Shown: positions 10,778 through 20,560, counted from the first letter of the stretch. The stretch is DNA of 64,000 nucleotides from Nitrososphaeraceae archaeon (GCA_025930495.1 JAICOU010000002.1:1-64000); one strand, 5' to 3'. The notes: generated by a model from the sequence alone, not told the origin. Made by a program: numbers and translations.

Positions 10778-11026
10778 TTAGAAATTCATCAATCTTTGTC
10801 TATATTCAACAATTGAAGATTTTATTTTGGGTTGGTATTTGGATATAAATAATCTTACAGCATCTTCATTTTCTAATTCCTCAAGATGTAACTGCAAGTC
10901 ATCAGGTAATTGATCATTCATTTGATAAAGTACTTTGGCAGCTTCGATATATTGACCTAAATTTGCTGCATAATCAAATGCCAATTGCATTCGTTGAGCT
11001 AACGCATCAAATTCATGTAAAGACAT
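10778..11026 (-). CDS. Small helical hypothetical protein
   Basis: 82-aa ORF between L40e and tRNA. Confidence 0.6.
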   Translation of the reverse strand: MSLHEFDALAQRMQLAFDYAANLGQYIEAAKVLYQMNDQLPDDLQLHLEELENEDAVRLFISKYQPKIKSSIVEYRQRLMNF

Positions 11027-11123
11027 GTTTAGTTTTTTGATTTTTAGTAGAAAAGACCAAGGTTATCATGATATAAGAACCAAAACCTAAAGACAAAAAA
11101 GATGCTTGTTTTGTAACTTTGTT

Positions 11124-11214
11124 GGACCGGTTGTCTAGTGGTTAGGATGACGCACTCACACTGCGTAAGGAAATATTCCCGCAAAGGTCGTGGGTTCAAA
11201 TCCCATCCGGTCCA
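11124..11214 (+). tRNA. tRNA-Val (anticodon CAC), with about 18 nt extra sequence before the T-arm
   Basis: Acceptor GGACCGG/CCGGTCC; D-arm TTGTCTAGTGGTTAGGAT; anticodon arm ACGCA-CTCACAC-TGCGT; T-arm GTGGG-TTCAAAT-CCCAT. Confidence 0.85.
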
Positions 11215-11281
11215 CTACTCTAGTGTCCTTTTTTAAGTTCCAAAACCATATGAGGAAAAGATAAGATAACAAAAGAACAGA

Positions 11282-12016
11282 TTAAGCATTTTTTACATAA
11301 TGTATTGGCAAATCAATCAATATGATTTCGGAATCTCGTAATGCTGTTACTGAAATCTCTGAATCGTTAATCTCTGCAGAATCTCCTTCATCTAGTTGTT
11401 GATCATTTACTTTGATTGTACCCTTTATTGCATACAGGTATGATTGTCTATTTTCTTTGTTATTGTATTTTATAGTACGATTTACAGTCAAATTTGAAAC
11501 ATAAAATAAGACATCTTGATGTATTGAAAGTGTATTTTTGTTAGAATTAACAGGATTAATTACGGACAAAAATTTATCTTGTCTTTCTTCTTTTGAGAAT
11601 TTTTGTTGTGCCCAAGAGGGCTTGAGATCTTTATGATCTGAAAAAATCCACATTTGCAATAATCGAAGTGGCTCTTTAGTAGAATGATTATACTCTGAAT
11701 GAAATACTCCGGTTCCTGCACTCATGGTTTGAATCTCACCGGGTTCAATGATACCATGATTTCCAAAATTATCCTTGTGTTCTAGTGTTCCATCAATAAC
11801 ATATGTCACAATCTCCATGTCATGATGTTGATGAAAATCAAACCCAGATGCAGGTTTTATTGTATCATCATTGAATACACGTAATGGTCCAAAATTCATT
11901 CGTTGTGGATCATAATATTCTCCGAAAGAAAAATGATGAGTAGTTTTTAGCCAATCATGTTCTAATATACGGTGTTCGTTTTTTCGAATTATTTTCATGT
12001 CTCTATGACTCTTCAT
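11282..12016 (-). CDS. Pirin-family (bicupin) protein
   Basis: HHFSFGEYYDPQRMNFGPLRVFNDDTIKPASGFDFHQHHDMEIVTYVIDGTLEHKDNFGN. Confidence 0.92.
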   Translation of the reverse strand: MKSHRDMKIIRKNEHRILEHDWLKTTHHFSFGEYYDPQRMNFGPLRVFNDDTIKPASGFDFHQHHDMEIVTYVIDGTLEHKDNFGNHGIIEPGEIQTMSAGTGVFHSEYNHSTKEPLRLLQMWIFSDHKDLKPSWAQQKFSKEERQDKFLSVINPVNSNKNTLSIHQDVLFYVSNLTVNRTIKYNNKENRQSYLYAIKGTIKVNDQQLDEGDSAEINDSEISVTALRDSEIILIDLPIHYVKNA

Positions 12017-12066
12017 TGATTGTAAGATGTACTCTACTTAAAATTAGATGAAGATAAGACACAGTC

Positions 12067-12198
12067 ATGAAAGCAAGATTTAATGGAAAATGTGTAGAGT
12101 GTGGGGAAGAGATCAAGACAGGAAAAGAGATCGTAAAAAACTCCAAGGAAAAGTGGGTTCACAAGGCATGCTCTGATGTAGAAGAGAAATTACCATAA
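12067..12198 (+). CDS. Small zinc-finger-like protein (43 aa)
   Basis: Manual translation MKARFNGKCVECGEEIKTGKEIVKNSKEKWVHKACSDVEEKLP; CxxC...HxxC. Confidence 0.7.
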   Translation: MKARFNGKCVECGEEIKTGKEIVKNSKEKWVHKACSDVEEKLP

Positions 12199-12264
12199 CT
12201 AGAAAATAATTCAAGATAGCACATAGAATTCATATACAGAACACATAGTTTTTAGAACTAGCAA

Positions 12265-12804
12265 ATGAGTAAAAATTTTTGGCATGACATAGAAACAGGT
12301 GCAGATATTCCAGAGATAGTTAATGTCATAGTAGAAATTCCAAAAGGATCCATGAACAAATATGAATATGATAAAAAGCACAACATGATAAAACTAGACA
12401 GGGTATTGTTTTCGCCATTTCATTATCCAGGGGACTATGGTCTGATTCCTCAAACATTATCTGAGGATGGAGATCCGCTTGATGCACTAGTATTAGTAAC
12501 AAATCCCACATATCCAGGAATACTAATTGAGGCAAGACCAATTGGGGTACTACAAATGAAAGATGATGAAAAATCAGATGATAAAATTATCTGTGTTTCA
12601 ATAAATGATCCAAGATATCTTCACACTGTAGACATTACAGATATGGAAGACCATTACCGCTCAGAGATTGGACATTTTTTCCAAGTTTACAAAGACTTGG
12701 AAGGAAAAAAAGTGGAGATTTTAGGATGGAAAGGATCCAAAGAAGCAAAAGGAATCATAGTAGAAGCTGTCAAAAGATACAAAGACACTTTGAAAAAATA
12801 CTAG
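12265..12804 (+). CDS. ppa: Inorganic pyrophosphatase
   Basis: EIPKGSMNKYEYDK, DYGLIPQTLSEDGDPLDALVLV. Confidence 0.96.
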   Translation: MSKNFWHDIETGADIPEIVNVIVEIPKGSMNKYEYDKKHNMIKLDRVLFSPFHYPGDYGLIPQTLSEDGDPLDALVLVTNPTYPGILIEARPIGVLQMKDDEKSDDKIICVSINDPRYLHTVDITDMEDHYRSEIGHFFQVYKDLEGKKVEILGWKGSKEAKGIIVEAVKRYKDTLKKY

Positions 12805-12866
12805 AATTTGAGTATTTAATTAAACCAATGATGCATTTTTTAATAGTTGCAAAATAAGACAGTCAT

Positions 12867-14639
12867 ATGTCAGAGTATAAACTTGACAGATGGGATCTGT
12901 CAGAGCTAGCAAAAGATCCAAAGAGTCCTGCATTTCAAAAACAAATTAGAGATTTAGAAGCACTTGCTAAAAAATTTGAAAAGATAAAATTAAAACTAGA
13001 ACCTAAAATGTCATCAAAAAAATTTATGAGCATTTTACACGAAGTTGAAGAAATTTCTGAAAAAATGAGTATCATTGGGGGTTATGCGTCATTGTCATAT
13101 TCTGCAGATACACAGTCAGATGAGGCTACATCTCTTATGACAAGAATGTCAAAGATTGGATCAGAGATTTCCAATAAAATTTTATTTTTTGATTTATGGT
13201 GGAAAACACAAGTAGATGACAAAAATGCAAAAAGATTGATTAAAGATTCAGGAGAACTTGCAGAGTATCTTAGGCACAAAAGACTATTTGCCAAATATGC
13301 ACTTTCTGAACCGGAAGAGAAAATCATCAATACTTTGGATGTTACAGGAATTTCTGCACTAGTAAAGCTGTATGATAAGATGACTAGTGCATATGAGTAC
13401 AAAATGAAAATTGGAAATAAAATAAAAAAGATGACACGTGAGGAAATTACAAATTACATTAGAAGTACAAATCCAAAAATTAGAGAAGCAGCATACAAGA
13501 CAATCCTAACAAAATACACAGAAAACAAAGGAGTGATAGGAGAGATTTACCAAAACATTGTTTTGAATTGGAAAGATGAAGGAATTGAGATTCGAGGTTA
13601 CAAATCTCCAATTTCAATGAGAAATATTGGAAATGATGTAGATGACAAAACTATAGAATCGCTTCTTACAGTGTGTAAGAGAAATTCTCCGGTGTTTCAA
13701 AAATTCTTTATGCAAAAAGCAAAAATGCTAAAAATGAAAAAATTACGCAGGTACGATCTATATGCACCGGCAGCAGCTAACATAAAAGAAAAAAATTATC
13801 AATATGATAAATCAGTCAAGATTGTTTTTGAATCACTACGGAGATTTAGCCCAAAATTAGAAGAGTTTGCCAAAAAAGTATTCAATGAGAAACATGTAGA
13901 TTCATCTATCAGAGTTGGAAAAAGAGATGGGGCATTTTGCAGTACGTTAACTCCAAAGATCACACCATACGTCCTAGTCAACTTTACAGGAAAAACAAGA
14001 GATGTTTTCACATTAGCCCATGAATTAGGTCATGCCGTACACAGCCAAACAGCACAAGATAGATCAATTCTGGTTCAAGATGCACCATTGCCATTGGCAG
14101 AAACAGCATCTACTTTTTCAGAATTATTACTATATGACAATTTATCAGACAAAATAACAGATGATGAGAAAAAAATTATGCTTTCAGAAAAAATCGATGA
14201 TCTATACGCAACAATTATGCGCCAATCATTTTTCACTATTTTTGAAGTAGCAGCACATGAACAGATTGGAAAAGGAACGACCATCGATGAGATCTCAAAA
14301 ACATACATTCAAAATCTCAAAGAACAGTTTGGCAATTCAGTTGCGGTTTCAGAAGATTTTGCAATAGAATGGATCTGTATCCCTCATTTTTATCACACGC
14401 CGTTTTACTGCTATGCATACTCATTTGGAAATTTACTGGCATTATCATTATTTCAAAGATATAAAAAAGAAGGAATGGATTTTGTTTCTTCATACATCAA
14501 TATTCTTGCTGCAGGTGGATCTAAAAAACCAGAAAAATTATTGGCAGAGCACGGGTTTGATATCAGTTCTCAAAGGTTTTGGCAGGAAGGATTTGATTAT
14601 GTTGAGAGCCAAGTGAAGGCTCTTGCAGCATTAAACTAG
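12867..14639 (+). CDS. M3-family oligoendopeptidase (PepF-like)
   Basis: HELGHAVHSQ (HExxH) zinc site, 590 aa. Confidence 0.92.
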   Translation: MSEYKLDRWDLSELAKDPKSPAFQKQIRDLEALAKKFEKIKLKLEPKMSSKKFMSILHEVEEISEKMSIIGGYASLSYSADTQSDEATSLMTRMSKIGSEISNKILFFDLWWKTQVDDKNAKRLIKDSGELAEYLRHKRLFAKYALSEPEEKIINTLDVTGISALVKLYDKMTSAYEYKMKIGNKIKKMTREEITNYIRSTNPKIREAAYKTILTKYTENKGVIGEIYQNIVLNWKDEGIEIRGYKSPISMRNIGNDVDDKTIESLLTVCKRNSPVFQKFFMQKAKMLKMKKLRRYDLYAPAAANIKEKNYQYDKSVKIVFESLRRFSPKLEEFAKKVFNEKHVDSSIRVGKRDGAFCSTLTPKITPYVLVNFTGKTRDVFTLAHELGHAVHSQTAQDRSILVQDAPLPLAETASTFSELLLYDNLSDKITDDEKKIMLSEKIDDLYATIMRQSFFTIFEVAAHEQIGKGTTIDEISKTYIQNLKEQFGNSVAVSEDFAIEWICIPHFYHTPFYCYAYSFGNLLALSLFQRYKKEGMDFVSSYINILAAGGSKKPEKLLAEHGFDISSQRFWQEGFDYVESQVKALAALN

Positions 14640-14802
14640 AATTTTTAAAATATGCATTTTTGAATGATTAATGCTTGTATAACGGGCTAATTTGTTTAAA
14701 ATTATTTCACATTTATTTAATTTCTCATATAATTTTTGGAGAATTTACAACAGAGACAAATAATTACTAATCGTAAAATCTAACCTAGTTAATTTTTTTA
14801 TT

Positions 14803-14982
14803 TTATTGTCTTGGTAATCCGTCATCCTTAGTATTTTTCCACTTTTCTTTTTCCTTTAATTTTGTTTCAGTCAAATAGCTTGGTGGGGTTTTCATTGCTT
14901 TTTTCATCCTCTTCATTCGTGATTTTTTTTGTCCCTCTGTTACACGTATTGGTTGTTTGTCCTCATTGATCTTACTTATCAT
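14803..14982 (-). CDS. Small basic protein (59 aa)
   Basis: Manual translation MISKINEDKQPIRVTEGQKKSRMKRMKKAMKTPPSYLTETKLKEKEKWKNTKDDGLPRQ. Confidence 0.5.
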   Translation of the reverse strand: MISKINEDKQPIRVTEGQKKSRMKRMKKAMKTPPSYLTETKLKEKEKWKNTKDDGLPRQ

Positions 14983-15036
14983 TGGTTTCTCTATCCATAC
15001 TTTATCATGTCATGGATTTATCAATAGTTTTTTGTT

Positions 15037-15050
15037 TGCGGTATGCCTTT
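15037..15050 (+). repeat. TGCGGYATGCCTTT repeat, copy 1
   Basis: Exact string TGCGGTATGCCTTT followed by GATTAA. Confidence 0.8.
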
Positions 15051-15092
15051 GATTAACAAATGATGTTACAAATATCTGTGAGTGTTTTGCTT

Positions 15093-15179
15093 TTACTCTG
15101 AACAATTCATTGCACATTCTATTGAACAAAATTCAGACTTTCTATTCTTGAACTCTTTATTACAATTTTTGCATTTCAT
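15093..15179 (-). CDS. Micro zinc-finger protein (28 aa)
   Basis: Manual translation MKCKNCNKEFKNRKSEFCSIECAMNCSE; CxxC...CxxxC. Confidence 0.5.
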   Translation of the reverse strand: MKCKNCNKEFKNRKSEFCSIECAMNCSE

Positions 15180-15294
15180 ATTAATCACACATTAGGGAAT
15201 GATTGATCTAGTCAACCATCCCCAATGAAGACACATAAGCTCGTTACACACATAACTACTCTTCTTATCAAATATTAACTCATTATTGTAAGAT

Positions 15295-15308
15295 TGCGGC
15301 ATGCCTTT
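15295..15308 (+). repeat. TGCGGYATGCCTTT repeat, copy 2
   Basis: TGCGGCATGCCTTT followed by GATTAA, preceded by ATTGTAAGAT. Confidence 0.8.
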
Positions 15309-15310
15309 GA

Positions 15311-15757
15311 TTAATAGTAACCAAGAATGAACTTGTATCTATTTACCTCAGGCCAGTTGATACTGTCACGTTTTCCCTGTTTGGATGCAACTATTTTTTC
15401 TACCGCTTCAGAAGATGTTGTTATTTTATATCCTAAAGTATTGCCATTTTTTGCTTTCATCACTGCACCATAAGTACTGCAATCATTTTTTGGAATGCTC
15501 TTATTTACGCCTAGATACATCGTTTCCACATCTGAACTCAGTATGACCTCGGTAATTCCAATATTATGAGTATCTGCACATACTTTTAGAATGTAAATCC
15601 ACCATCCACTCTTTCCGGGATATGGTTTTACAATTTTTTCCTTGACATATTTCGAATCAGCTTGTTTCTCGTATGGGGCAGGAGCAGCGTCTGTATGTAC
15701 AAAAGTGCCAGCCATAACAAGTAGTGCCATTAGTAAAATTCCCAATAATTTTATCAT
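15311..15757 (-). CDS. Small secreted protein
   Basis: N-terminal signal peptide (MIKLLGILLMALLVMAGTFVHTDAAPAP). Confidence 0.65.
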   Translation of the reverse strand: MIKLLGILLMALLVMAGTFVHTDAAPAPYEKQADSKYVKEKIVKPYPGKSGWWIYILKVCADTHNIGITEVILSSDVETMYLGVNKSIPKNDCSTYGAVMKAKNGNTLGYKITTSSEAVEKIVASKQGKRDSINWPEVNRYKFILGYY

Positions 15758-16026
15758 TATTTTTTCATATCCAAGTCTTCAAAGCATCTGTTATCAGCAA
15801 TCTTGCATGAAATGTGAGCAGTGTTAAAGACAGCATTACAACTAACGCAAACTCGCAAGATAGTTCTCTTGCATGCAATACATACTGCTAATTGCACTAA
15901 AGCCCCATCACATTTTTCACATGCATAACATAATTTTTTTATTAAATTCTCATATTGAGAAATTTTTTCCTTTCCAGAATGTGAAGTTAATGAATTATTT
16001 CTAACATATTCTGTTTTTACATTCAT
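15757..16026 (-). CDS. Cysteine-rich, probable zinc-binding protein
   Basis: CYACEKCDGALVQLAVCIACKRTILRVCVSCNAV. Confidence 0.6.
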   Translation of the reverse strand: MNVKTEYVRNNSLTSHSGKEKISQYENLIKKLCYACEKCDGALVQLAVCIACKRTILRVCVSCNAVFNTAHISCKIADNRCFEDLDMKK

Positions 16027-16070
16027 GAAAGTTATTTGTACATATTGTTATTAGTCCATAACGAATGATC

Positions 16071-16084
16071 TGCGGTATGCCTTT
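16071..16084 (+). repeat. TGCGGYATGCCTTT repeat, copy 3
   Basis: Exact string TGCGGTATGCCTTT. Confidence 0.8.
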
Positions 16085-16138
16085 GCGATAATGTAAAAAC
16101 TAGAGTTTAAATGTAAAAAAAGATCAGAACAGACATAA

Positions 16139-17995
16139 TTGAAAATTTCATATTTGTTAATAATATCAATCACGGTTTTATTTTTGGTATATGCTACTCA
16201 TAGTTATTTTACCTATGAATTCACAATTAATGAAGCGAAAACAACAACTCTGCTAAGAAGTGAGGCACAAGCAAATAACATCATACAAGATCTTGACAAG
16301 TACATAAATTCAAGAACTATGGAATTTCAAGATCTAACAAAAATAGAACAAATTCAATTATACGTACAGGAATCAAACAAGCAATTTGCAGATGTTAATT
16401 CTAAAGACTTGGCAGACATATTAGATGTGACAAATGACTCTAATAGCAAAATATATTTTTTGAAGAATACTATGAAAAAGGAAATTTCTGATGAATTAAA
16501 TAATTTTATCTCATCGTATGAAAACGTGTATAATTACAACATAGTAAAAGAATTGTTTGTAACAAATCAATATGGAGTAACTATTGCATCAGCCACAGAC
16601 AAATTAGATCATTTACACTCAGATGAAGAGTGGTGGCAAATTACACAAAACAAGCAAAAATATGTTAGCCAGATTTACTATGATGAAAATTATAATGATT
16701 ATATAATATCAATGGCATTTCCAATCTTGGACGAATCTTCTAATTATATAGGCACACTAAGAATTACAATAATATCTAATGTTTTATTTCATGATTTTTT
16801 AAATGATGTTGACGTATTACAAGAAAGTAAAAAAAATGTCATCCTTGTTGATGAAAATGGAAAAATTATATATGAAAAGGGAGAATTTTTTCCACAAAAA
16901 CCTCCAAAAGAATATGTTTCCAAAATAACATCCAATAACGGCGTATTTGAAATTGATGTTCCAGATACGATTCTAATTTCTTATGCATCATCCATAGGAT
17001 ACAGAGACTTTAGCGGTTTTGGGTGGATTGTCATAATAGAGCAAGAGTCATCTGTAATAGAAGAATTTGAAACCCTTGAAAGAAACTTTCTAATCTCAAC
17101 AATGATCGGAGTGATCTCTGCTATCATTCTAGGTATTATTTTATCTCGTTTAGTAACAAACCCGCTTGGAAAACTCTCAAAGATGACAGCAATGCTTGGA
17201 AAAGGAGACTTTGATGCAAAGATACAGAAGAGCAGCATTACTGAGATTAACACCATAATGAACTCCTTTAGGGAAATGGAAATCGCTCTAAAGAAGATAG
17301 TGGAGATGGAAAAAAATCTAGCAGAGGCAAACACACGCATAAAAAATGAAAGACTGACCGCAATTGGTGAACTTGCAGCTAGTATGGCTCATGACATGAA
17401 AAATCCTCTCGGGACAATTAGAACTGGGATAGATATTCTAAAAAGAAACATAGAGAACAAACCGGAAATCGATGATGTAATACATCGTATGGATAGAGCT
17501 GTTTCCAGAATGTCTCATCAAGTAGAAGATGTTTTGAACTATGTCAAAAAAACTCCCCTTGCAGTTAAACCAATTCAGATAAAATCAATAATTAAATCTG
17601 CAATTGATTCACTGAATATTCTAAAAACAATTCAGATAACTGTAGAAGGGGATGATATTACAATCAATTGTGATGAAAAAAAGATGGAAATAGTATTCAT
17701 CAACTTGCTTTTGAATTCCATACAATCTATTGATCAAAACCAAGGAACAATCTCAATTAGGATAAAACAAATAGATAAAAATGCAATAATAGAGATAGAG
17801 GACAATGGATTAGGAATTCCAGAAGAGGTAATCCACGATATCTTCAAACCGCTTGTCACTACAAAACAAAAAGGTACAGGTCTTGGTCTAGCAAGCTGCA
17901 AAAATATTATAGAACAACATGGTGGTTCCATTTCATTTCAAAATAATCCTACCGTTTTCACAATTATAATTCCAATAAAACAAGATACACAATGA
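16139..17995 (+). CDS. Membrane sensor histidine kinase (extracellular Cache-like, HAMP, HisKA, HATPase_c); TTG start
   Basis: TM segments, SRLVTNPLGKLSKM HAMP, ELAASMAHDMKNPLGTIRTG H-box, DNGLGIPEEV and GTGLGLASCKNIIEQHGG ATP lid. Confidence 0.93.
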   Translation: MKISYLLIISITVLFLVYATHSYFTYEFTINEAKTTTLLRSEAQANNIIQDLDKYINSRTMEFQDLTKIEQIQLYVQESNKQFADVNSKDLADILDVTNDSNSKIYFLKNTMKKEISDELNNFISSYENVYNYNIVKELFVTNQYGVTIASATDKLDHLHSDEEWWQITQNKQKYVSQIYYDENYNDYIISMAFPILDESSNYIGTLRITIISNVLFHDFLNDVDVLQESKKNVILVDENGKIIYEKGEFFPQKPPKEYVSKITSNNGVFEIDVPDTILISYASSIGYRDFSGFGWIVIIEQESSVIEEFETLERNFLISTMIGVISAIILGIILSRLVTNPLGKLSKMTAMLGKGDFDAKIQKSSITEINTIMNSFREMEIALKKIVEMEKNLAEANTRIKNERLTAIGELAASMAHDMKNPLGTIRTGIDILKRNIENKPEIDDVIHRMDRAVSRMSHQVEDVLNYVKKTPLAVKPIQIKSIIKSAIDSLNILKTIQITVEGDDITINCDEKKMEIVFINLLLNSIQSIDQNQGTISIRIKQIDKNAIIEIEDNGLGIPEEVIHDIFKPLVTTKQKGTGLGLASCKNIIEQHGGSISFQNNPTVFTIIIPIKQDTQ

Positions 17996-18042
17996 AACAC
18001 TTGGCAGTAAGTCTTTTATGATATCAAAATCATTTAACAAGA

Positions 18043-18411
18043 ATGGCTGCAACTCAGAAGACAATATTGATTGTTGATGATGATGTAGATTTGTTGGAAA
18101 ACACCGCTTTTATGATTAAGGGAATGGGTTATGATGTTTTTACTGCAAGAGATGGTGATGAGGGAGTAACAAGATACAAGGATGTAAAGCCAAATTTGAC
18201 GTTTATGGACATCAGGATGCCTAAAATGGATGGATATGATGCCTTTTTCAAAATCAAACAATATGATCCGCATGCAAAAGTTATTCTCATTACAGCATAT
18301 AATCAGGATGAAAAAAAATACCTCAAAGCCAAAAGTATGTCCCTTGTGGATGCTATATCAAAGCCATATTCTTTTGATACGCTAGAAGAATTAATCAATA
18401 AACATGCATAG
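18043..18411 (+). CDS. Single-domain response regulator (CheY-like receiver)
   Basis: ILIVDDDVDLLE, TFMDIRMPKMDGYDA, LITAYNQ, DAISKPYS. Confidence 0.92.
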   Translation: MAATQKTILIVDDDVDLLENTAFMIKGMGYDVFTARDGDEGVTRYKDVKPNLTFMDIRMPKMDGYDAFFKIKQYDPHAKVILITAYNQDEKKYLKAKSMSLVDAISKPYSFDTLEELINKHA

Positions 18412-18412
18412 A

Positions 18413-19258
18413 TTACATTTTTCCCATCTTTTTGATTATCGTAAATCTATCTTCATAGAATTTTATTGATTCTTTTACAAATCCATAATACCAATTTTTG
18501 ATTTCTTTATCTTCAAAGATTTTTTTCAGTTTTGAATTTTCAAGGGGTTTAGATTTTGGTCCTGACGGAAGAAAAAGATGAGTGTAAAACCAACAAGATA
18601 GTTGCTCAGCTAGTTTTTTTTCCATTATTGATTCAAAATGTTCCTGATATTTTATGGATAAATACGTAAGAAGTTCAAAGACTGGAAATTTTGATAATTT
18701 TGTCACTTGAATATTGTCAAGAAAAATACCATTTGCCAATGTTTTTAATCTATATGCGTCATTGCCAACGATTGATTTTAGATATTCCCATTTTCCAAAC
18801 ACCCAAGGCAAAACATGGCAATAGTGTTTTGCCATAATGTCTATTTCCTTGTTTGTCAACTCCAACACATCAAGACAATATAATACACCGTGAATTGATA
18901 GTCGATAGACATCAGATGGCGCACGATCATGGTTCTTACCTTCAACTACCACCAAGCCCACATCTAAAACTCCAAGAGAGTGTCTTCCACGATCCTTTCT
19001 TCCTTTTAGTAGTCTTCGATACTCTTTTTCTTTTGTTCTGATACCAGAAGTTTCATTATGTAATGCTATTTTTGCAATGCCCCAAGTAGTAAGTGGACCA
19101 TGTAGTGCTAGAATTTCTAACATTTTTTGTACATTAGAGTGATGTTTTATAGTTGATTTTCTTCTAAATGAATAGCTGCCAAAAAGCTGTTTTGCCTTGG
19201 GTAGAACATACATCTTGTATGACTGCAAATTGCCATAAACTATAGGTTCTAAAGGCAT
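18413..19258 (-). CDS. Hypothetical protein with winged-helix-like N-terminal region
   Basis: MLEILALHGPLTTWGIAKIALHNET... helix-turn-helix-like segment; start codon lies inside repeat copy 4. Confidence 0.65.
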   Translation of the reverse strand: MPLEPIVYGNLQSYKMYVLPKAKQLFGSYSFRRKSTIKHHSNVQKMLEILALHGPLTTWGIAKIALHNETSGIRTKEKEYRRLLKGRKDRGRHSLGVLDVGLVVVEGKNHDRAPSDVYRLSIHGVLYCLDVLELTNKEIDIMAKHYCHVLPWVFGKWEYLKSIVGNDAYRLKTLANGIFLDNIQVTKLSKFPVFELLTYLSIKYQEHFESIMEKKLAEQLSCWFYTHLFLPSGPKSKPLENSKLKKIFEDKEIKNWYYGFVKESIKFYEDRFTIIKKMGKM

Positions 19259-19264
19259 ACCGCA
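19251..19264 (-). repeat. TGCGGYATGCCTTT repeat, copy 4 (contains ATG of the 18413-19258 gene)
   Basis: + strand AAAGGCATACCGCA. Confidence 0.8.
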
Positions 19265-19440
19265 TTTCTCATCTTCTACTTTATAACAATACAGTAAATG
19301 ATTTTTGAGATGCCAAAATGCAATTTAAAAAATGTATATTTTTTGTAGGTAAATAATATTGGAATAATTATGCTTTAATTGTCTTTATAAGTTGAAATAT
19401 TCCCAAATTATTTATCAAAAAATCATAACAACAATGTGGA

Positions 19441-19454
19441 AAAGGCATACCGCA
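19441..19454 (-). repeat. TGCGGYATGCCTTT repeat, copy 5
   Basis: + strand AAAGGCATACCGCAATCTTACAAT. Confidence 0.8.
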
Positions 19455-19753
19455 ATCTTACAATTACGCACTAATACCATTATTTAATCAAACTAACATG
19501 AACACAAACAACGATTTTGAAACAATTGATTGTACATTAGCCAGTCTCAAGTCTTGTGTCATTTTATCCCCAACCATCGGTAGTTTGTGTTCTTGTTTTT
19601 TTCAAGTGATCTAATGATAATAAATCAAAAATCAAATTATTCAGAAACTACCAATTTATTGATATTTGTATTGATTATTCTTGTTTACACAAATCAATCA
19701 AAATACACGTACACAATTCTATGATGAATGCATGAATTAAGAGAGTAAGAATT

Positions 19754-20560
19754 ATGAAGATGATAATTATTATTGGATTTTTGATTTTTCTAACCGTTTT
19801 TACATTATCATCATTTGCAGAATCTATAATTTCTGTAAAAACCAATGCAAATTCCTACAAAGAAGGAGAAACTATAGTAATTTCAGGTAAAGTAAGTACT
19901 ATCATAACAGGTACTCCTGTAACAATGCAAATTTTCAGCCAAGGTAATTTGGCAGATATTGCACAGGTTACAGTAGCAGAAGATAGTAATTATTCACACA
20001 CAGTAATCGCAGAAGGACCGCTATGGTCTAAAGCAGGAGATTACACAATAAGAGTATCATATGGGGAAGGTAATATTGCCGAGACCCAATTTACTTTTTC
20101 GCCAAAAACAAATGTTCCTATTACAAGTACATTTGAGATAGACGTTGGTAGTTCTGGTACATCAGATGTGCAATACTCCATAGAAGGTGGAATTGTAAAG
20201 AATATGGTGTTAAACAAGAATAATCTTGCATTAATGGTAATAATTGAGTCTGTTGATGATGGTTCCATTTCATTAGATATTCCAAGAGAAATGTTAGATG
20301 CAAAAAAGCAAGATAACACAGATGAGACATTCATAATATTGATAGACGGTATAGAAGTTCCACACAGAGAAACGATTACAGATTTAGATTCTAGAGTAAT
20401 TACAATCAAGTTTGAAAAAGGTGATTCAGATATTGAAATAATAGGCACTACAATAATTCCTGAATTTGGCTCAATTGTAGTAATGATCCTCATAGTTGGA
20501 ATGATCAGCATAATTACGATATCAAAAAATAAAACAATGACAATATTGTCACGAATCTAA
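19754..20560 (+). CDS. Secreted surface protein with PEFG-CTERM sorting signal
   Basis: Signal peptide, Ig-like region (SYKEGETIVISGKVS), C-terminal IIPEFGSIVVMILIVGMISIITISKNK. Confidence 0.85.
   Translation: MKMIIIIGFLIFLTVFTLSSFAESIISVKTNANSYKEGETIVISGKVSTIITGTPVTMQIFSQGNLADIAQVTVAEDSNYSHTVIAEGPLWSKAGDYTIRVSYGEGNIAETQFTFSPKTNVPITSTFEIDVGSSGTSDVQYSIEGGIVKNMVLNKNNLALMVIIESVDDGSISLDIPREMLDAKKQDNTDETFIILIDGIEVPHRETITDLDSRVITIKFEKGDSDIEIIGTTIIPEFGSIVVMILIVGMISIITISKNKTMTILSRI

Noticed and set aside
19498-19614. 38-aa Cys-containing ORF MNTNNDFETIDCTLASLKSCVILSPTIGSLCSCFFQVI
   Set aside because: No domain pattern and located in a long AT-rich intergene; insufficient support for a coding call.
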